Source: Gammaproteobacteria bacterium (GTDB taxonomy: Bacteria; Pseudomonadota; Gammaproteobacteria; Chromatiales; Chromatiaceae). Taken from it: 64,000 bases of DNA. The notes under the pieces were generated by a model that saw nothing but the letters and a program-made list of their open reading frames with translations, made no database searches and was not told the origin of the DNA. How positions within the stretch are numbered: position 1 is the stretch's first letter; each line of letters starts with the position of its first letter. Location: positions 21,157-85,156 of the forward strand of contig JAABTK010000002.1 in assembly GCA_011389885.1 (NCBI GenBank). Reading direction: 5' to 3'. Shown here piece by piece: positions 33,044-41,772 of the stretch. Made by a program: the position numbers and the translations under genes.

Positions 33044-34228
33044 ATGAAACAAGCCGCCCGTCAAATCACCACCCCGCGCCCCCGACTTTCGCTGTCCATC
33101 CCCGAGGGCATGGCCCCGGTGGAGTTTTTCAACAGCCCGGCGAACCTGAAGAACCTGGCCGAGGAGAACGGCCTGTTCCGCACCCCCGAGGACCTGTTGA
33201 TGTACCGCAAGCTGATCGGTCACAGCACGGAGTTCGACACCTCCATCATCCTCGACACCTCGCGGCGCATCCTGGACCCGCTGGGGCGGCCGGTGCGGCG
33301 CGATCAGATGAGTCGCAAGCAGAAAAAGGTCTGGCAACAGATGACCCAAATCCTGTGCGACTACATGCTGCAACAGTACCCGGATCCGGAGCGCCACTTG
33401 ATCGTCTGCGGCGAGGCCAGCCTGGATTCCACCTGGCCGCTGAACAAGCCCGGGGTGCCGAGCATTCGCATGATCCATAACCATTTTATAGTGTTCCCGC
33501 TGGACGAACTGGAACAGGCCCCGCAGGCCGACCCCAATGACCCGAACCTGACCGACAGCGGTCATCATTCGTTGTTTCTGCGCCATTTGAGCGAGGTCTA
33601 TCACGAATTCCTCGAGGTGCTGGACCTGCAGATCCTTAAGCCCATCTCCACCGAGGACTCCAGCCTCAAGCTCACGGGCTATCCCCAGGGGCTGCCGAGC
33701 TGGGAACTCAGCGACGGCCCGGAGAAGCTGAAGGATCAATACTTTTGGTTCGAGTACGAACAGATTCTGCGCGGCTTTCTGGACTTCTATCGCACCTTCT
33801 TTTCGCTGGTGGCCACGGGCGAGGAAAAGATCCCGGATCGGGCCAACTTCCCCAATCAGATCAATGACGTATTACTGGCCAGCAATCACTTTCTGCGGGT
33901 CGCGCGGGACCTGCGGGAACGGGTGATCCAGGACCCGCTGTTCGCCAACGAGATCCGCTGGCGCCCCGCCTACAAGCAGATCCTGTACCGGGACGATTAC
34001 GGCCGCCTGATCGTGACCATCTCGCAAAACTCGGTGGGCAACGCCATCACCGAACTCCTGGGCATCGTAGTCAACCGCCGCGAGGACGATGCCGCCTATG
34101 CGGCGATCGAACCCGGCCTGGTGGGGCGCCTGCTGGAGGCCCGTCAGCGCTTGCAGGACGCCGGGCTGGGCGAGTCGTTATCCGCCCCCTGCTGGCCGGC
34201 CAACGCCTTCGCACCCTGTCGCGGCTAA
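33044..34228 (+). CDS. Unrecognised 394-residue soluble protein
   Basis: Not assigned to a family. The protein starts MKQAARQITTPRPRLSLSIP, has no signal peptide or membrane helix, and is rich in Leu, Arg, Asp and Phe. A central segment HLIVCGEASLDSTWPLNKPG followed by IRMIHNHFIVFPLDEL contains a His-Asn-His pair in a strand-like context. That recalls HIT-type nucleotide-binding proteins, but the similarity is too weak to rely on. The rest is mostly helical (LRHLSEVYHEFLEVLDLQIL, FYRTFFSLVATGEEKIP). It has its own promoter candidate. It converges on, and overlaps by four bases, the HNOB-like sensor gene. GAGGT lies about 11 bases before the start, a slightly long spacing. Confidence 0.7.
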   Translation: MKQAARQITTPRPRLSLSIPEGMAPVEFFNSPANLKNLAEENGLFRTPEDLLMYRKLIGHSTEFDTSIILDTSRRILDPLGRPVRRDQMSRKQKKVWQQMTQILCDYMLQQYPDPERHLIVCGEASLDSTWPLNKPGVPSIRMIHNHFIVFPLDELEQAPQADPNDPNLTDSGHHSLFLRHLSEVYHEFLEVLDLQILKPISTEDSSLKLTGYPQGLPSWELSDGPEKLKDQYFWFEYEQILRGFLDFYRTFFSLVATGEEKIPDRANFPNQINDVLLASNHFLRVARDLRERVIQDPLFANEIRWRPAYKQILYRDDYGRLIVTISQNSVGNAITELLGIVVNRREDDAAYAAIEPGLVGRLLEARQRLQDAGLGESLSAPCWPANAFAPCRG

Positions 34229-34737
34229 CGCCTAATGCGGAACACGCAGTCCCGGGCGCCTTGTTGAATGCACTGGCTTTCGTCGATGTTCAGGCTTTCC
34301 CCGAAGGCGTCGCCCAAGCCGAGGATGATGCCGCGGGCCAGGGGACAGAGCATGCGGTCCGATTGATAGTGCATCACCAACAGATCCGCCGACTCGCGAT
34401 AACTGTTCACCAGCGGCGGGCGGGCCTCGGGGCAGTCATCGCGCACCATGTGCGCGATCTGCTCCTCGGCCCGCTCCAACACCTCGAAGCTACTGCTGCT
34501 GCGCTCCGCAATTTCGCGAATATAGTCCAGCAACCGGGGGGCGACAAAACGCCCGAGGTCCGCCAGCAGATCGGACAGCGAAAGACCGCGGTCGGCGGCC
34601 AAGGCTTGGGCCTGCTCGAAAAACTCGCGGTCGGGATAGCAAGTGACCGGGAAATAGAGCTTTTCGCCGCCCGACTCGGGGGCCTGGCCTGACTTGGCGG
34701 CGTATTGCCGCAGGAAATCGAACATCATGCCGTACAT
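34225..34737 (-). CDS. HNOB/V4R-like small-molecule sensor domain protein
   Basis: A 170-residue single-domain protein, MYGMMFDFLRQYAAKSGQAP, with the size and opening of heme-NO-binding (H-NOX/HNOB) domains. LLADLGRFVAPRLLDYI corresponds to the helix pair before the heme pocket. The C-terminal half, MHYQSDRMLCPLARGIILGL followed by NIDESQCIQQGARDCVFRI, is the shared HNOB/V4R ending with three cysteines. The proximal histidine cannot be placed with certainty (candidate: His in QIAHMV), so a heme ligand is not assured. A V4R-type hydrophobic ligand is the alternative. GGAGGAGG lies 5 bases upstream of 34737. A much longer frame overlapping cca is rejected. The NarX-type kinase pair 1.4 kb away could be a partner, but that is speculation. 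Confidence 0.68.
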   Translation of the reverse strand: MYGMMFDFLRQYAAKSGQAPESGGEKLYFPVTCYPDREFFEQAQALAADRGLSLSDLLADLGRFVAPRLLDYIREIAERSSSSFEVLERAEEQIAHMVRDDCPEARPPLVNSYRESADLLVMHYQSDRMLCPLARGIILGLGDAFGESLNIDESQCIQQGARDCVFRIRR

Positions 34738-34860
34738 GCTTGCCTCCTCCAACTTTATAATTTTCGGTTTTCGGATTTCTTGTTGTGGCTTCAGTATGGC
34801 ACAAGTTCCGCCGCCCGATGCCCCGCAAGCGCGGCCGGCGGCATTGCAGAGGGGCTCGAA

Positions 34861-36000
34861 ATGAAGATTTACCGCGTCGGCGGCTCGGTGCGCGATCAAC
34901 TGCTGGGCCTGCCCTTCACCGAGCGGGATTGGGTGGTGACGGGGGCTACCGAACCACAGATGCTCGCCGCCGGCTACCGCCGGGCCGATGCCGTCTTTCC
35001 GGTATTCCTGCACCCGCAAACCGGCGAGGAATACGCCTTGGCGCGCACCGAGATCAAGGCCGGACTGGGTTACAAGGGGTTCGCGGTGCAGGCCGGGCCG
35101 CAAGTGACCCTGGAGCAAGACCTGGCCCGCCGCGACCTCACTATTAACGCCATGGCATTGGATGCCGACGGGCGCCTGATCGATCCGTTCGCCGGCCGCG
35201 GCGACCTGGACCAGGGGCTGCTGCGGCATGTCACCGCGGCCTTCACCGAGGATCCGTTGCGGCTGCTGCGCTGCGCGCGCTTTGCGGCCCAGCTGGGCCG
35301 CTGGGGTTTTCGGGTGGCCCGCGCCACCCAGGCCCTGATGCAACAGATGGCCCGGGCGGAGGAATTGGACACTCTATCCCCTGAGCGCCTGTGGCGAGAG
35401 ATGCGCAAGGCCCTGGAGAGCGACCAGCCTTGGCGCTTCTTCGAGGTGTTGTCGAGTTGCGACGCACTGGGGCCTTTGATCCCCGAATTGGTCGCCGCCA
35501 AGGGCGGACCCCAGGGGCGCGACGGCGCCAATCCCGGCCTGGCGGGGTTGCGACGCCTGGCGGCGGCGGATGCCCCCCGCGGGCCGCGGTGGCCGCGACG
35601 CTTCGCGGCCGCCTTCTTCGGGGCCGTGGCAGACGACGAAATCGAGGCGCTGGGGCGACGGCTGCGGGCGGAACGAGACGGCCTGGACCTGCTCCGCACC
35701 ACCCAAACCCAGGCCGCCGCCTTTGCCGCCGCCATTGGGGGCGACTCCGCGGCCGCGGCGGGGCTGTTCAAGCGCACCCGCGCCTTCCAGCACCCCGAGC
35801 GCTTTGGGGAGGCGCTGACGGTTTGGGGCGCCTGCCTGCAACCGCCCGCGGGTTCCGGGCAACGCCTGCAACGGGCCTTGCAGGCCGCGCAAGCGGTGAG
35901 CGCCGAGTCCTTGCGGGCCGCGGGCCTGGGCGGTCCGGCCCTGGGCCAGGCCCTGGAGCAGCGGCGCCGGGAGGCGATTCGAGGCGTGATGGAAGGCTGA
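34861..36000 (+). CDS. cca: CCA-adding tRNA nucleotidyltransferase, lacking the HD domain motif
   Basis: A 379-residue class II nucleotidyltransferase that builds or repairs the tRNA 3' CCA end. It opens MKIYRVGGSVRDQLLGLPFT and has the motif B block RRDLTINAMA, the neck region AFTEDPLRLLRCARFAAQ and LSPERLWREMRKAL. Two deviations stand out. The metal-binding pair reads E21-R-D23 where the E. coli enzyme has D-R-D. And the C-terminal third is Ala/Arg-rich and lacks the HDLGK phosphohydrolase motif, so the 2',3'-cyclic phosphodiesterase and phosphatase activities of E. coli-type Cca are probably absent. It is divergent from the HNOB-like gene. Confidence 0.9.
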   Translation: MKIYRVGGSVRDQLLGLPFTERDWVVTGATEPQMLAAGYRRADAVFPVFLHPQTGEEYALARTEIKAGLGYKGFAVQAGPQVTLEQDLARRDLTINAMALDADGRLIDPFAGRGDLDQGLLRHVTAAFTEDPLRLLRCARFAAQLGRWGFRVARATQALMQQMARAEELDTLSPERLWREMRKALESDQPWRFFEVLSSCDALGPLIPELVAAKGGPQGRDGANPGLAGLRRLAAADAPRGPRWPRRFAAAFFGAVADDEIEALGRRLRAERDGLDLLRTTQTQAAAFAAAIGGDSAAAAGLFKRTRAFQHPERFGEALTVWGACLQPPAGSGQRLQRALQAAQAVSAESLRAAGLGGPALGQALEQRRREAIRGVMEG

Positions 36001-36178
36001 AAAAATGAACGGAAAATCTGACCAAAAGGGCCTTTCCGTGGTAGGTTCCCCCATTCTCAGGCAGCCTCTAAGAGGCCCCCGTTGCGCGCTCGGCGCCGGA
36101 CCCGCCGGCTCGGCGCCACTTGCTCCCAGCCGCTGTCGGCGGCATGATGTTGGCTCATGAGCCTTGAGCACCCCCGGT

Positions 36179-37852
36179 ATGCGCCTCAACCCTTTGCCCA
36201 CTCCTTCGCCCCGCGAAATGCCTAACAACCCAAACCCGCAACCCGAAACCACCGCGCCCGGCACCGCTGCGGCCGATCCGCCGGCCGAGCGTTCACCGGT
36301 CCTGCGCATGCTGCTGCATGCGCGGCTGTTGGGTCCTTTTCTGGTGCTGAGCCTGGGCCTGGCGGCAGAGCTGCTGGTGGGCATTGCGCTGGCGGCCGGC
36401 TTGCGCCCGGCGCAGGAACTGGCCATGCCGGCCTTGTCCCTGGCCTTGGTGACCATCGCGGCCGCGCTGGTGGGGACCCAGCGGCTGCATGGCCAGTTGC
36501 TGCAACCTTTGGTGCGGCTCGAGGAGTCGGTGGCGGACGTCTGCCAGGGCGAACCGGGGGTGAACCTGCCGCTGCAAAACGTCGGCGTGCTGGGCGATGT
36601 GATGCGCGACATCGACAGCCTCAGCGATGAGCTGACCGAAGTCTACGAAGACATGGACAACCGGGTGGCCCGCCAGACCCGGCGCCTGGCGCAACAAACG
36701 GCGTCGCTGAAGATCCTGTACGACGTGGCCGCCAGCATCAACCAGGCCAAGACCCTGGACGACCTGCTGATCCGCAACCTGCGGGTGTTGAAGAAGATGC
36801 TCAACGGGCGTTCGGCCACCGTCAAGCTAGTGAACCCGGAGGGTCGATTGCGCTTGGTGGGCAGCATCGGCGCCGACGACCGGGTGTTGAGCGAAAAGGA
36901 ACAACTGCCGCTGTTTCTGTGCCGCTGCGGCAAGGTCCAATCCCATGGCGAGGTGCTGTGCGAGCAGGACCCTCGGGCCTGCTCCAGCGCCACGCGACGG
37001 CGCCTGTTCGGCCGCGACGAGGTCGAGGCGGTGGAGGTGCCGCTGATGTATCACAGCGAGCGCCTCGGCTTTTACAAGATCTATGTCGATCGTCCGGGCA
37101 TTCGCGGGCGCGAGGACCTGCTCGACCTGCTGGCCACCATCGGCAACCATCTCGGCATGGCGGTGGCCAAGCAGCGTTCGGACCGGGAGGCCCGCCGCCT
37201 CTCCATTATGGACGAACGCACCACCATGGCCCATGAGCTGCACGACTCCCTGGCCCAAACCCTGGCCAGCCTGCGTTTTCAGGTGCGCATGATGGAAGAG
37301 ACCCTGGTGAAGACCGGCGCGGCGGAAAGCGCCCGCAGCGAGCTGCACCGCATCCGCAATGGCCTGGACGAGGCGCATACCGAGCTGCGCGAACTGCTGA
37401 ACAGCTTCCTCGCGCCCATCGATCAACGCGGGCTGGAGCCGGCGCTGGGAAAGCTGTGTCAACGCTTCCGCCAGGAGACAGGCATTCAGATCTTCTTCCA
37501 ACGCGACTGCCGCCACATCGACCTCAGCGCCTCGGAAGAGATCCAAATCTTTCGCATCGTGCAGGAATCCCTGGTAAACATCCGCAAGCACGCCCAGGCG
37601 CATACGGTGCGGGTGCTGCTCACCTGTCGGCAGAAGGACAGCTACCTGCTGCTGATCGAGGACGACGGCGTGGGCTTCGACGACGCCAAGCCCAAGGGCA
37701 AGCCCGGAGAGCACATCGGGCTATCGATCATGGAGGAGCGGGCGCGGCGCCTGGGGGGCGAAATGCGCATCGAAAGCGAGCCCGGCGAAGGCACGCGGGT
37801 GGAATTGACCTATAATGCCCGCTCCAAGAAGCCCCAAGAGAAGGCGGTTTGA
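36179..37852 (+). CDS. NarX-family sensor histidine kinase
   Basis: About 557 residues. Two membrane helices lie near residues 42-68 and 76-98, with only a very short periplasmic loop. A HAMP-like segment follows (LLQPLVRLEESVADVCQGEP), then a coiled coil and a GAF-type domain (about 185-330) with three cysteines in FLCRCGK and VLCEQDPRAC that could hold a cofactor. The HisKA_3 motif HELHDSLAQTLASLRFQ has phospho-acceptor His355. The HATPase has NIRKHAQAH and DDGVGF. NarX-type periplasmic nitrate sensing is not evident, so the signal is probably cytoplasmic. The start is uncertain: ATG 36179, TTG 36164 and ATG 36218 are all open and none has a clear SD. The stop overlaps the regulator's ATG. 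Confidence 0.85.
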   Translation: MRLNPLPTPSPREMPNNPNPQPETTAPGTAAADPPAERSPVLRMLLHARLLGPFLVLSLGLAAELLVGIALAAGLRPAQELAMPALSLALVTIAAALVGTQRLHGQLLQPLVRLEESVADVCQGEPGVNLPLQNVGVLGDVMRDIDSLSDELTEVYEDMDNRVARQTRRLAQQTASLKILYDVAASINQAKTLDDLLIRNLRVLKKMLNGRSATVKLVNPEGRLRLVGSIGADDRVLSEKEQLPLFLCRCGKVQSHGEVLCEQDPRACSSATRRRLFGRDEVEAVEVPLMYHSERLGFYKIYVDRPGIRGREDLLDLLATIGNHLGMAVAKQRSDREARRLSIMDERTTMAHELHDSLAQTLASLRFQVRMMEETLVKTGAAESARSELHRIRNGLDEAHTELRELLNSFLAPIDQRGLEPALGKLCQRFRQETGIQIFFQRDCRHIDLSASEEIQIFRIVQESLVNIRKHAQAHTVRVLLTCRQKDSYLLLIEDDGVGFDDAKPKGKPGEHIGLSIMEERARRLGGEMRIESEPGEGTRVELTYNARSKKPQEKAV

Positions 37853-38508
37853 TGCGCGTCCTGTTGATCGATGACCATGCCCTGTTCCGAATCGGCCTCC
37901 AGGAGCTGCTGGAGCGCCGCGGCATCGACGTGGTGGCCGCGATGGCCGGCTGCCAGGAGGGTATCGACAAGGTCGAAGAACTCCAGCCCGACGTGGTGCT
38001 GCTGGACATGCGGATGCCGGAGATGAACGGCCTGGAGGTGCTGCGGCGCATCCGCGAACGCAAGCTCGGCATGCCGGTGGCGGTGCTCACCACCTCGCGC
38101 GAGGAGGAGGACGTCATCAATTCGGTGCAACACGGGGCCCAGGGCTACCTGCTCAAGGACATGGAGCCCGACGAACTGGTCACCGCGCTGGACGACATAC
38201 TGGCCGGGCACACCGTAGTGGCCAAGGAACTCACCGGCATCCTGGCCAAGGCCGTGGTGCAAGGCGACACCCAGGCCCAGGCGCAGGAACAGGCCGGCGG
38301 CGCCTTTGCCGACCTCACCCCGCGCGAGCGCGAAATCCTCTGCCTGCTGGCCGACGGCCAGAGCAACAAGGTCATCGCGCGCAACCTCGGCATCTCCGAC
38401 GGCACCGTAAAGCTGCATGTAAAGGCCATCCTGCGCAAGCTGAGCGTCCACTCTCGGGTAGAGGCCGCGGTGATGGCGGTGGAGCAAGACCTGTGCGCCC
38501 GCGGCTGA
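37852..38508 (+). CDS. NarL/FixJ-family response regulator
   Basis: A 218-residue regulator coupled to the kinase by a TGATG overlap. The receiver domain has the acidic pocket IDDH, phospho-acceptor Asp52 in VVLLDMRMPEMNG, the switch residue T in AVLTTSRE and Lys in GYLLKDM. The LuxR-type helix-turn-helix at the C-terminus reads LTPREREILCLLADGQSNKV and SDGTVKLHVKAILRKL. It is close to NarL in both domains. Targets might include redox or denitrification genes. None is recognisable next door apart from the rhodanese. Confidence 0.92.
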   Translation: MRVLLIDDHALFRIGLQELLERRGIDVVAAMAGCQEGIDKVEELQPDVVLLDMRMPEMNGLEVLRRIRERKLGMPVAVLTTSREEEDVINSVQHGAQGYLLKDMEPDELVTALDDILAGHTVVAKELTGILAKAVVQGDTQAQAQEQAGGAFADLTPREREILCLLADGQSNKVIARNLGISDGTVKLHVKAILRKLSVHSRVEAAVMAVEQDLCARG

Positions 38509-38628
38509 GGCTTGCGTTCGATCAATGCCCGCCCGCCCCCAGGCAGGCAAAGCTTCACCGCAGGCGGACGCGCGGTTCGTCGCTAAAACCCCCGCCTGGA
38601 CCAAACCCGTAATCCGAGGAACCCCGTC

Positions 38629-39102
38629 ATGATGAAGTTCATCGAACTGATCCGCAATTGCCTGACCGACATCAAGGAGGTCATGCCCTGGGATCTGCAA
38701 GAGCGGCTGGAGGCCAATCCCGAGCTGCTGATCATCGACGTTCGCGAGCCCGACGAATTCGTCGCCATGCATATCAAGGGCTCGCTCAACGTGCCCCGCG
38801 GCATCCTCGAATCCGCCTGCGAATGGGACTTCGAGGAGACGACGCCGGAGTTGGTGCGGGCGCGCGACCGGGAGGTGGCGGTGGTCTGCCGCTCGGGCTA
38901 TCGCAGCGTGCTCGCCACCCACTCCCTGCAGGTGCTCGGCTACCGCAACGTGTACTCCCTGAAGACCGGCCTGCGCGGCTGGAAGGACTACGAACTGCCG
39001 CTGCAGGACCAGCACGGCCAGGCCGTGGACCTCGACTACGCCGACGAATACTTCACCCCCGACCTGCGCGAGGACCAAAAGCGCCCGGCGGACTGGGCCT
39101 AA
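38629..39102 (+). CDS. Rhodanese-like sulfurtransferase
   Basis: A 157-residue single rhodanese domain. IIDVREPDEFVAMHIKGSLN is the CH2A region and VVCRSGYRSVLATHSLQVLG is the active loop with Cys87. The six-residue loop CRSGYRS is the type that takes up sulfane sulfur to form a persulfide. No signal peptide is present. The extended N-terminus (LIRNCLTDIKEVMPWDLQER) and the tail DYADEYFTPDLREDQKRP are extra to the core. It starts at 38629 (the next ATG is also possible). It lies 120 bases after the NarL-type regulator. Partner is not evident. Confidence 0.9.
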   Translation: MMKFIELIRNCLTDIKEVMPWDLQERLEANPELLIIDVREPDEFVAMHIKGSLNVPRGILESACEWDFEETTPELVRARDREVAVVCRSGYRSVLATHSLQVLGYRNVYSLKTGLRGWKDYELPLQDQHGQAVDLDYADEYFTPDLREDQKRPADWA

Positions 39103-39134
39103 TGCGCCTGCGCTTAAATACCCATTCTAACCCC

Positions 39135-39770
39135 ATGAAAACCGATAAGCTTTTCTACCAGGTCTTTCCTGAGCATCCGGCCCTCGCGTTCGAGCTGGCC
39201 GGGTTGCCTCTGCCGCCGGATGGCGCCTATCGTCAAAGATCCATCGAGGTCAAAGAAACCAGCTTTCGCCTCGACGAAGCCGAAGTCCCCAAGGCCGCGC
39301 GCGAGCTTTCCGAGAGGCTCGATGAGCGGCCCTCCAGTTTCGACCTCAGGCAGGTCCTGGAACTGATCGAAATCTTCGTCGTCTATAAACTGCCTCAGCT
39401 GAGCTTAGAGGGCATTCGCGCCATGTTGAACTTCAACGATATTAGCCTTCAAGAGACTGCGTTCTACAAGGATGTCTTTGGCAAAGGACACCTAGAGGGA
39501 TGCCAAGAAGGACGCCAGGATGAGGCTGCCCAACTGGTCCTTCGCCAGCTCAAGCGCCGCCACGGCGCCACGGCTGAAGGCTATGCCCGCCGTCTCGCGG
39601 ACCTCTCCCTGTTCCAACTCGAACAGCTCAGCTTGGACCTCTTGGACTTCCAGGGCCTGGCCGACCTAGAGACCTGGCTGGAATCGCCCCCCAGGCACCC
39701 CGGCAAACAAGGAATAAAGATGCGGATCAGAGTCGATATCGATAGCTTGGCGCAAAGCATCCGGAACTGA
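39135..39770 (+). CDS. Degenerate Rpn/DUF2887 family protein with the nuclease core deleted
   Basis: A 211-residue protein whose ends belong to the Rpn/PD-(D/E)XK (DUF2887-type) family, but whose centre is missing. The start MKTDKLFYQVFPEHPALAFE and SIEVKETSFRLDEAEV match the family. The text then jumps to SFDLRQVLELIEIFVVYKLP, LSLEGIRAMLNFNDISLQET and the DUF4351 tail (RRHGATAEGYARRLADLSLF, LEQLSLDLLDFQGLADLETW). Full members have a D-G...E-x-Q catalytic core between, so about 70-90 residues are lost while the frame stays open. It is therefore probably inactive as a nuclease. Such genes spread horizontally. It sits between the rhodanese gene and larC with only six bases before larC. Confidence 0.7.
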   Translation: MKTDKLFYQVFPEHPALAFELAGLPLPPDGAYRQRSIEVKETSFRLDEAEVPKAARELSERLDERPSSFDLRQVLELIEIFVVYKLPQLSLEGIRAMLNFNDISLQETAFYKDVFGKGHLEGCQEGRQDEAAQLVLRQLKRRHGATAEGYARRLADLSLFQLEQLSLDLLDFQGLADLETWLESPPRHPGKQGIKMRIRVDIDSLAQSIRN

Positions 39771-39776
39771 CCGCCC

Positions 39777-40982
39777 ATGCACCTGCATTTAAACCCCATC
39801 GGCGGCCTGGCCGGCGACATGTTCTGCGCCGCCCTGTTGGATTTAGCGCCCGCTCTGCTGCCGGAACTGCGGGCCGTAATCGCCGCCCTGAACCCGCCGC
39901 CGGGGCTGGACGTGGACCTGGAAACGGCCCCCGGCCACCTGCACGGGCGCCGGTTTCGGGTGCGATTGCCCGAGACCGCGTCGCCGGCCCACCACCACAC
40001 CCACTACAGCCACATCCGCACCCTATTGGACGCGGCGCCGCTGCCGCTAAAGGTGCGGGATCAGTCCCAGGCCATCTTCCGCCGTTTGGCCGAGGCCGAG
40101 GCCTTCGTGCATGGCGTGGAACCGGATGCCGTCAGCTTCCACGAGGTGGGCAATTGGGACTCCATCGTGGATATCGTCGGCGCCGCCTTCCTGCTCGACC
40201 GCCTAAAGATCCGCACCCTCAGCACCGAACCCTTGCCCCGCGGCGGCGGCCGCGTGCATAGCGAGCACGGCTGGCTACCCGTGCCGGCCCCGGCCACCGC
40301 CAAGCTATTGGAAGGCCTGCCGCTGTTCGACGACGGCGTCGCCGGCGAACGCATCACCCCCACTGGCGCGGCCATCCTGCGCGCCCTGACCCCGGGCCTA
40401 AACAGCGCCCCCGCAGGCCGGCTGCAAGGCACGGGCTATGGCTTCGGCACACGCCGACTCGACGGCATCCCCAACTGCGTCCAGGCCCAGCTGCTGGAGA
40501 CCGAGGCGCCCCCGCAGGGCTATCGGCAAGCGGATTCGGTGTTGGAGATCCTGTTCGAGGCGGACGACCAAAGCGCCGAGGACCTGGCCGCCGGCCTGGA
40601 GCGCATTCGCGCCCAGGATGGCGTGCTGAGTGTGATCAGCCTGGCCGCTTTGGGCAAGGCCGGACGGCTGGTGCAACAGGTCCAGATCCTGGGCCGCCCC
40701 GAGGCGCAGGAGGCGCTGTTCGACCACTGTTTTCGCGAAACCGCCACCATCGGCCTGCGCTACCGCGAGACCCGCCGCTGGGTGCTGCGGCGGCGCGAGG
40801 CGCGGGTCGAGGTGGGCGGCCGCATGCTCGGGGTCAAGGTTTGCGAGCGACCCGACGGCCCCACCGCCAAGGCCGAAAACCGAGACCTGAAGGGCGTGGC
40901 CGGACACGCCGAACGCCGCCGTCTCGCACAGATGGCGGAAACGAGCATTTTGCAGCAAAATAGGGACGATGAAACCGCTTAA
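39777..40982 (+). CDS. larC: Nickel-insertion protein of the nickel-pincer cofactor pathway
   Basis: A 401-residue single-chain LarC. LarC is a CTP-dependent cyclometallase that inserts Ni into pyridinium-3,5-bisthiocarboxylic acid mononucleotide. Family features are HLHLNPIGGLAGDMFCAALL at the start, the histidine-rich ETASPAHHHTHYSHIR, FHEVGNWDSIVDIVGAAFLL and GRVHSEHGWLPVPAPATAKL. A C-terminal DUF111 part follows (ETATIGLRYRETRRW). In Lactobacillus two LarC parts are joined by a programmed frameshift. Here they are one frame. It overlaps larE by 14 bases. Confidence 0.92.
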   Translation: MHLHLNPIGGLAGDMFCAALLDLAPALLPELRAVIAALNPPPGLDVDLETAPGHLHGRRFRVRLPETASPAHHHTHYSHIRTLLDAAPLPLKVRDQSQAIFRRLAEAEAFVHGVEPDAVSFHEVGNWDSIVDIVGAAFLLDRLKIRTLSTEPLPRGGGRVHSEHGWLPVPAPATAKLLEGLPLFDDGVAGERITPTGAAILRALTPGLNSAPAGRLQGTGYGFGTRRLDGIPNCVQAQLLETEAPPQGYRQADSVLEILFEADDQSAEDLAAGLERIRAQDGVLSVISLAALGKAGRLVQQVQILGRPEAQEALFDHCFRETATIGLRYRETRRWVLRRREARVEVGGRMLGVKVCERPDGPTAKAENRDLKGVAGHAERRRLAQMAETSILQQNRDDETA

Positions 40983-41772
40983 TGTAAGAACCCGCCGGCT
41001 CGAAACGCTACTCCAGCTCCTGGCCCCGTTGCGGGTGGCGGTGAGCGGCGGCGTGGACAGCCTGACCCTGGCCCTAATCGCCGCCCGCCTCCCGACGCCG
41101 GCGCCGACCCTGTTTCATGCCGTGTCGCCGGCGGTGCCGCCGCAGGCCACCGCCCGCGTTCAGGCCGTCGCCGCCCGCGAGGGCTGGGACCTGCGAATCA
41201 TCGACGCCGGCGAGTTCGACGACCCCGACTACCGGCGAAACCCCTACGACCGCTGCTTTCACTGCAAAGACAACCTATATGCCGCCATCGCCGCTCAGGG
41301 TGCGGGCGTCATCGCCTCCGGGGCCAACCTCGACGACCTGGACGACTACCGCCCGGGGCTTAAGGCGGCCGAACAGCACCGCGTGCGCCACCCCTTCGTA
41401 GAGGCGGAGCTGCGTAAGGACGACATCCGCCGCCTCGCCCGCGAGCTGGGATACCCGGACCTGGCGGCACTGCCCGCCTCGCCCTGCCTCGCCAGCCGCA
41501 TCCACACCGGCATCCGCATTCGGCCCGAACAGTTGCGCTTCGTGCATCAGGTGGAGCTGCAATTGCAACAGGCCCTGCAACCCGCGGCGGTGCGTTGCCG
41601 CATTCGCCCCGACGAAATCGCCATTGAGCTGGACCCGCAGGCGCTGCAACGGCTTAACGGCGATCAAACCGCCTGGCTCGCCCGCATTCAGACCCTGGCC
41701 GCCGATCAGGGCCTGCCGGCCCGGGTGCGGTTCGAGCCCTACCGCATGGGGAGCGCCTTTGTCGCCTCTTAA
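40969..41772 (+). CDS. larE: ATP-dependent sacrificial sulfur transferase
   Basis: A 267-residue PP-loop enzyme that adenylates the pyridinium dicarboxylate made by LarB and donates sulfur, ending with two thiocarboxylates. The PP-loop is VSGGVDSLT. The sacrificial cysteine, Cys173, lies in LPASPCLASRIHTG, equivalent to the Cys176 known in Lactobacillus LarE, so this belongs to the self-sacrificing class and not the iron-sulfur recycling class. The ATG lies inside the end of larC, and larB begins before its stop. Confidence 0.92.
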   Translation: MKPLNVRTRRLETLLQLLAPLRVAVSGGVDSLTLALIAARLPTPAPTLFHAVSPAVPPQATARVQAVAAREGWDLRIIDAGEFDDPDYRRNPYDRCFHCKDNLYAAIAAQGAGVIASGANLDDLDDYRPGLKAAEQHRVRHPFVEAELRKDDIRRLARELGYPDLAALPASPCLASRIHTGIRIRPEQLRFVHQVELQLQQALQPAAVRCRIRPDEIAIELDPQALQRLNGDQTAWLARIQTLAADQGLPARVRFEPYRMGSAFVAS

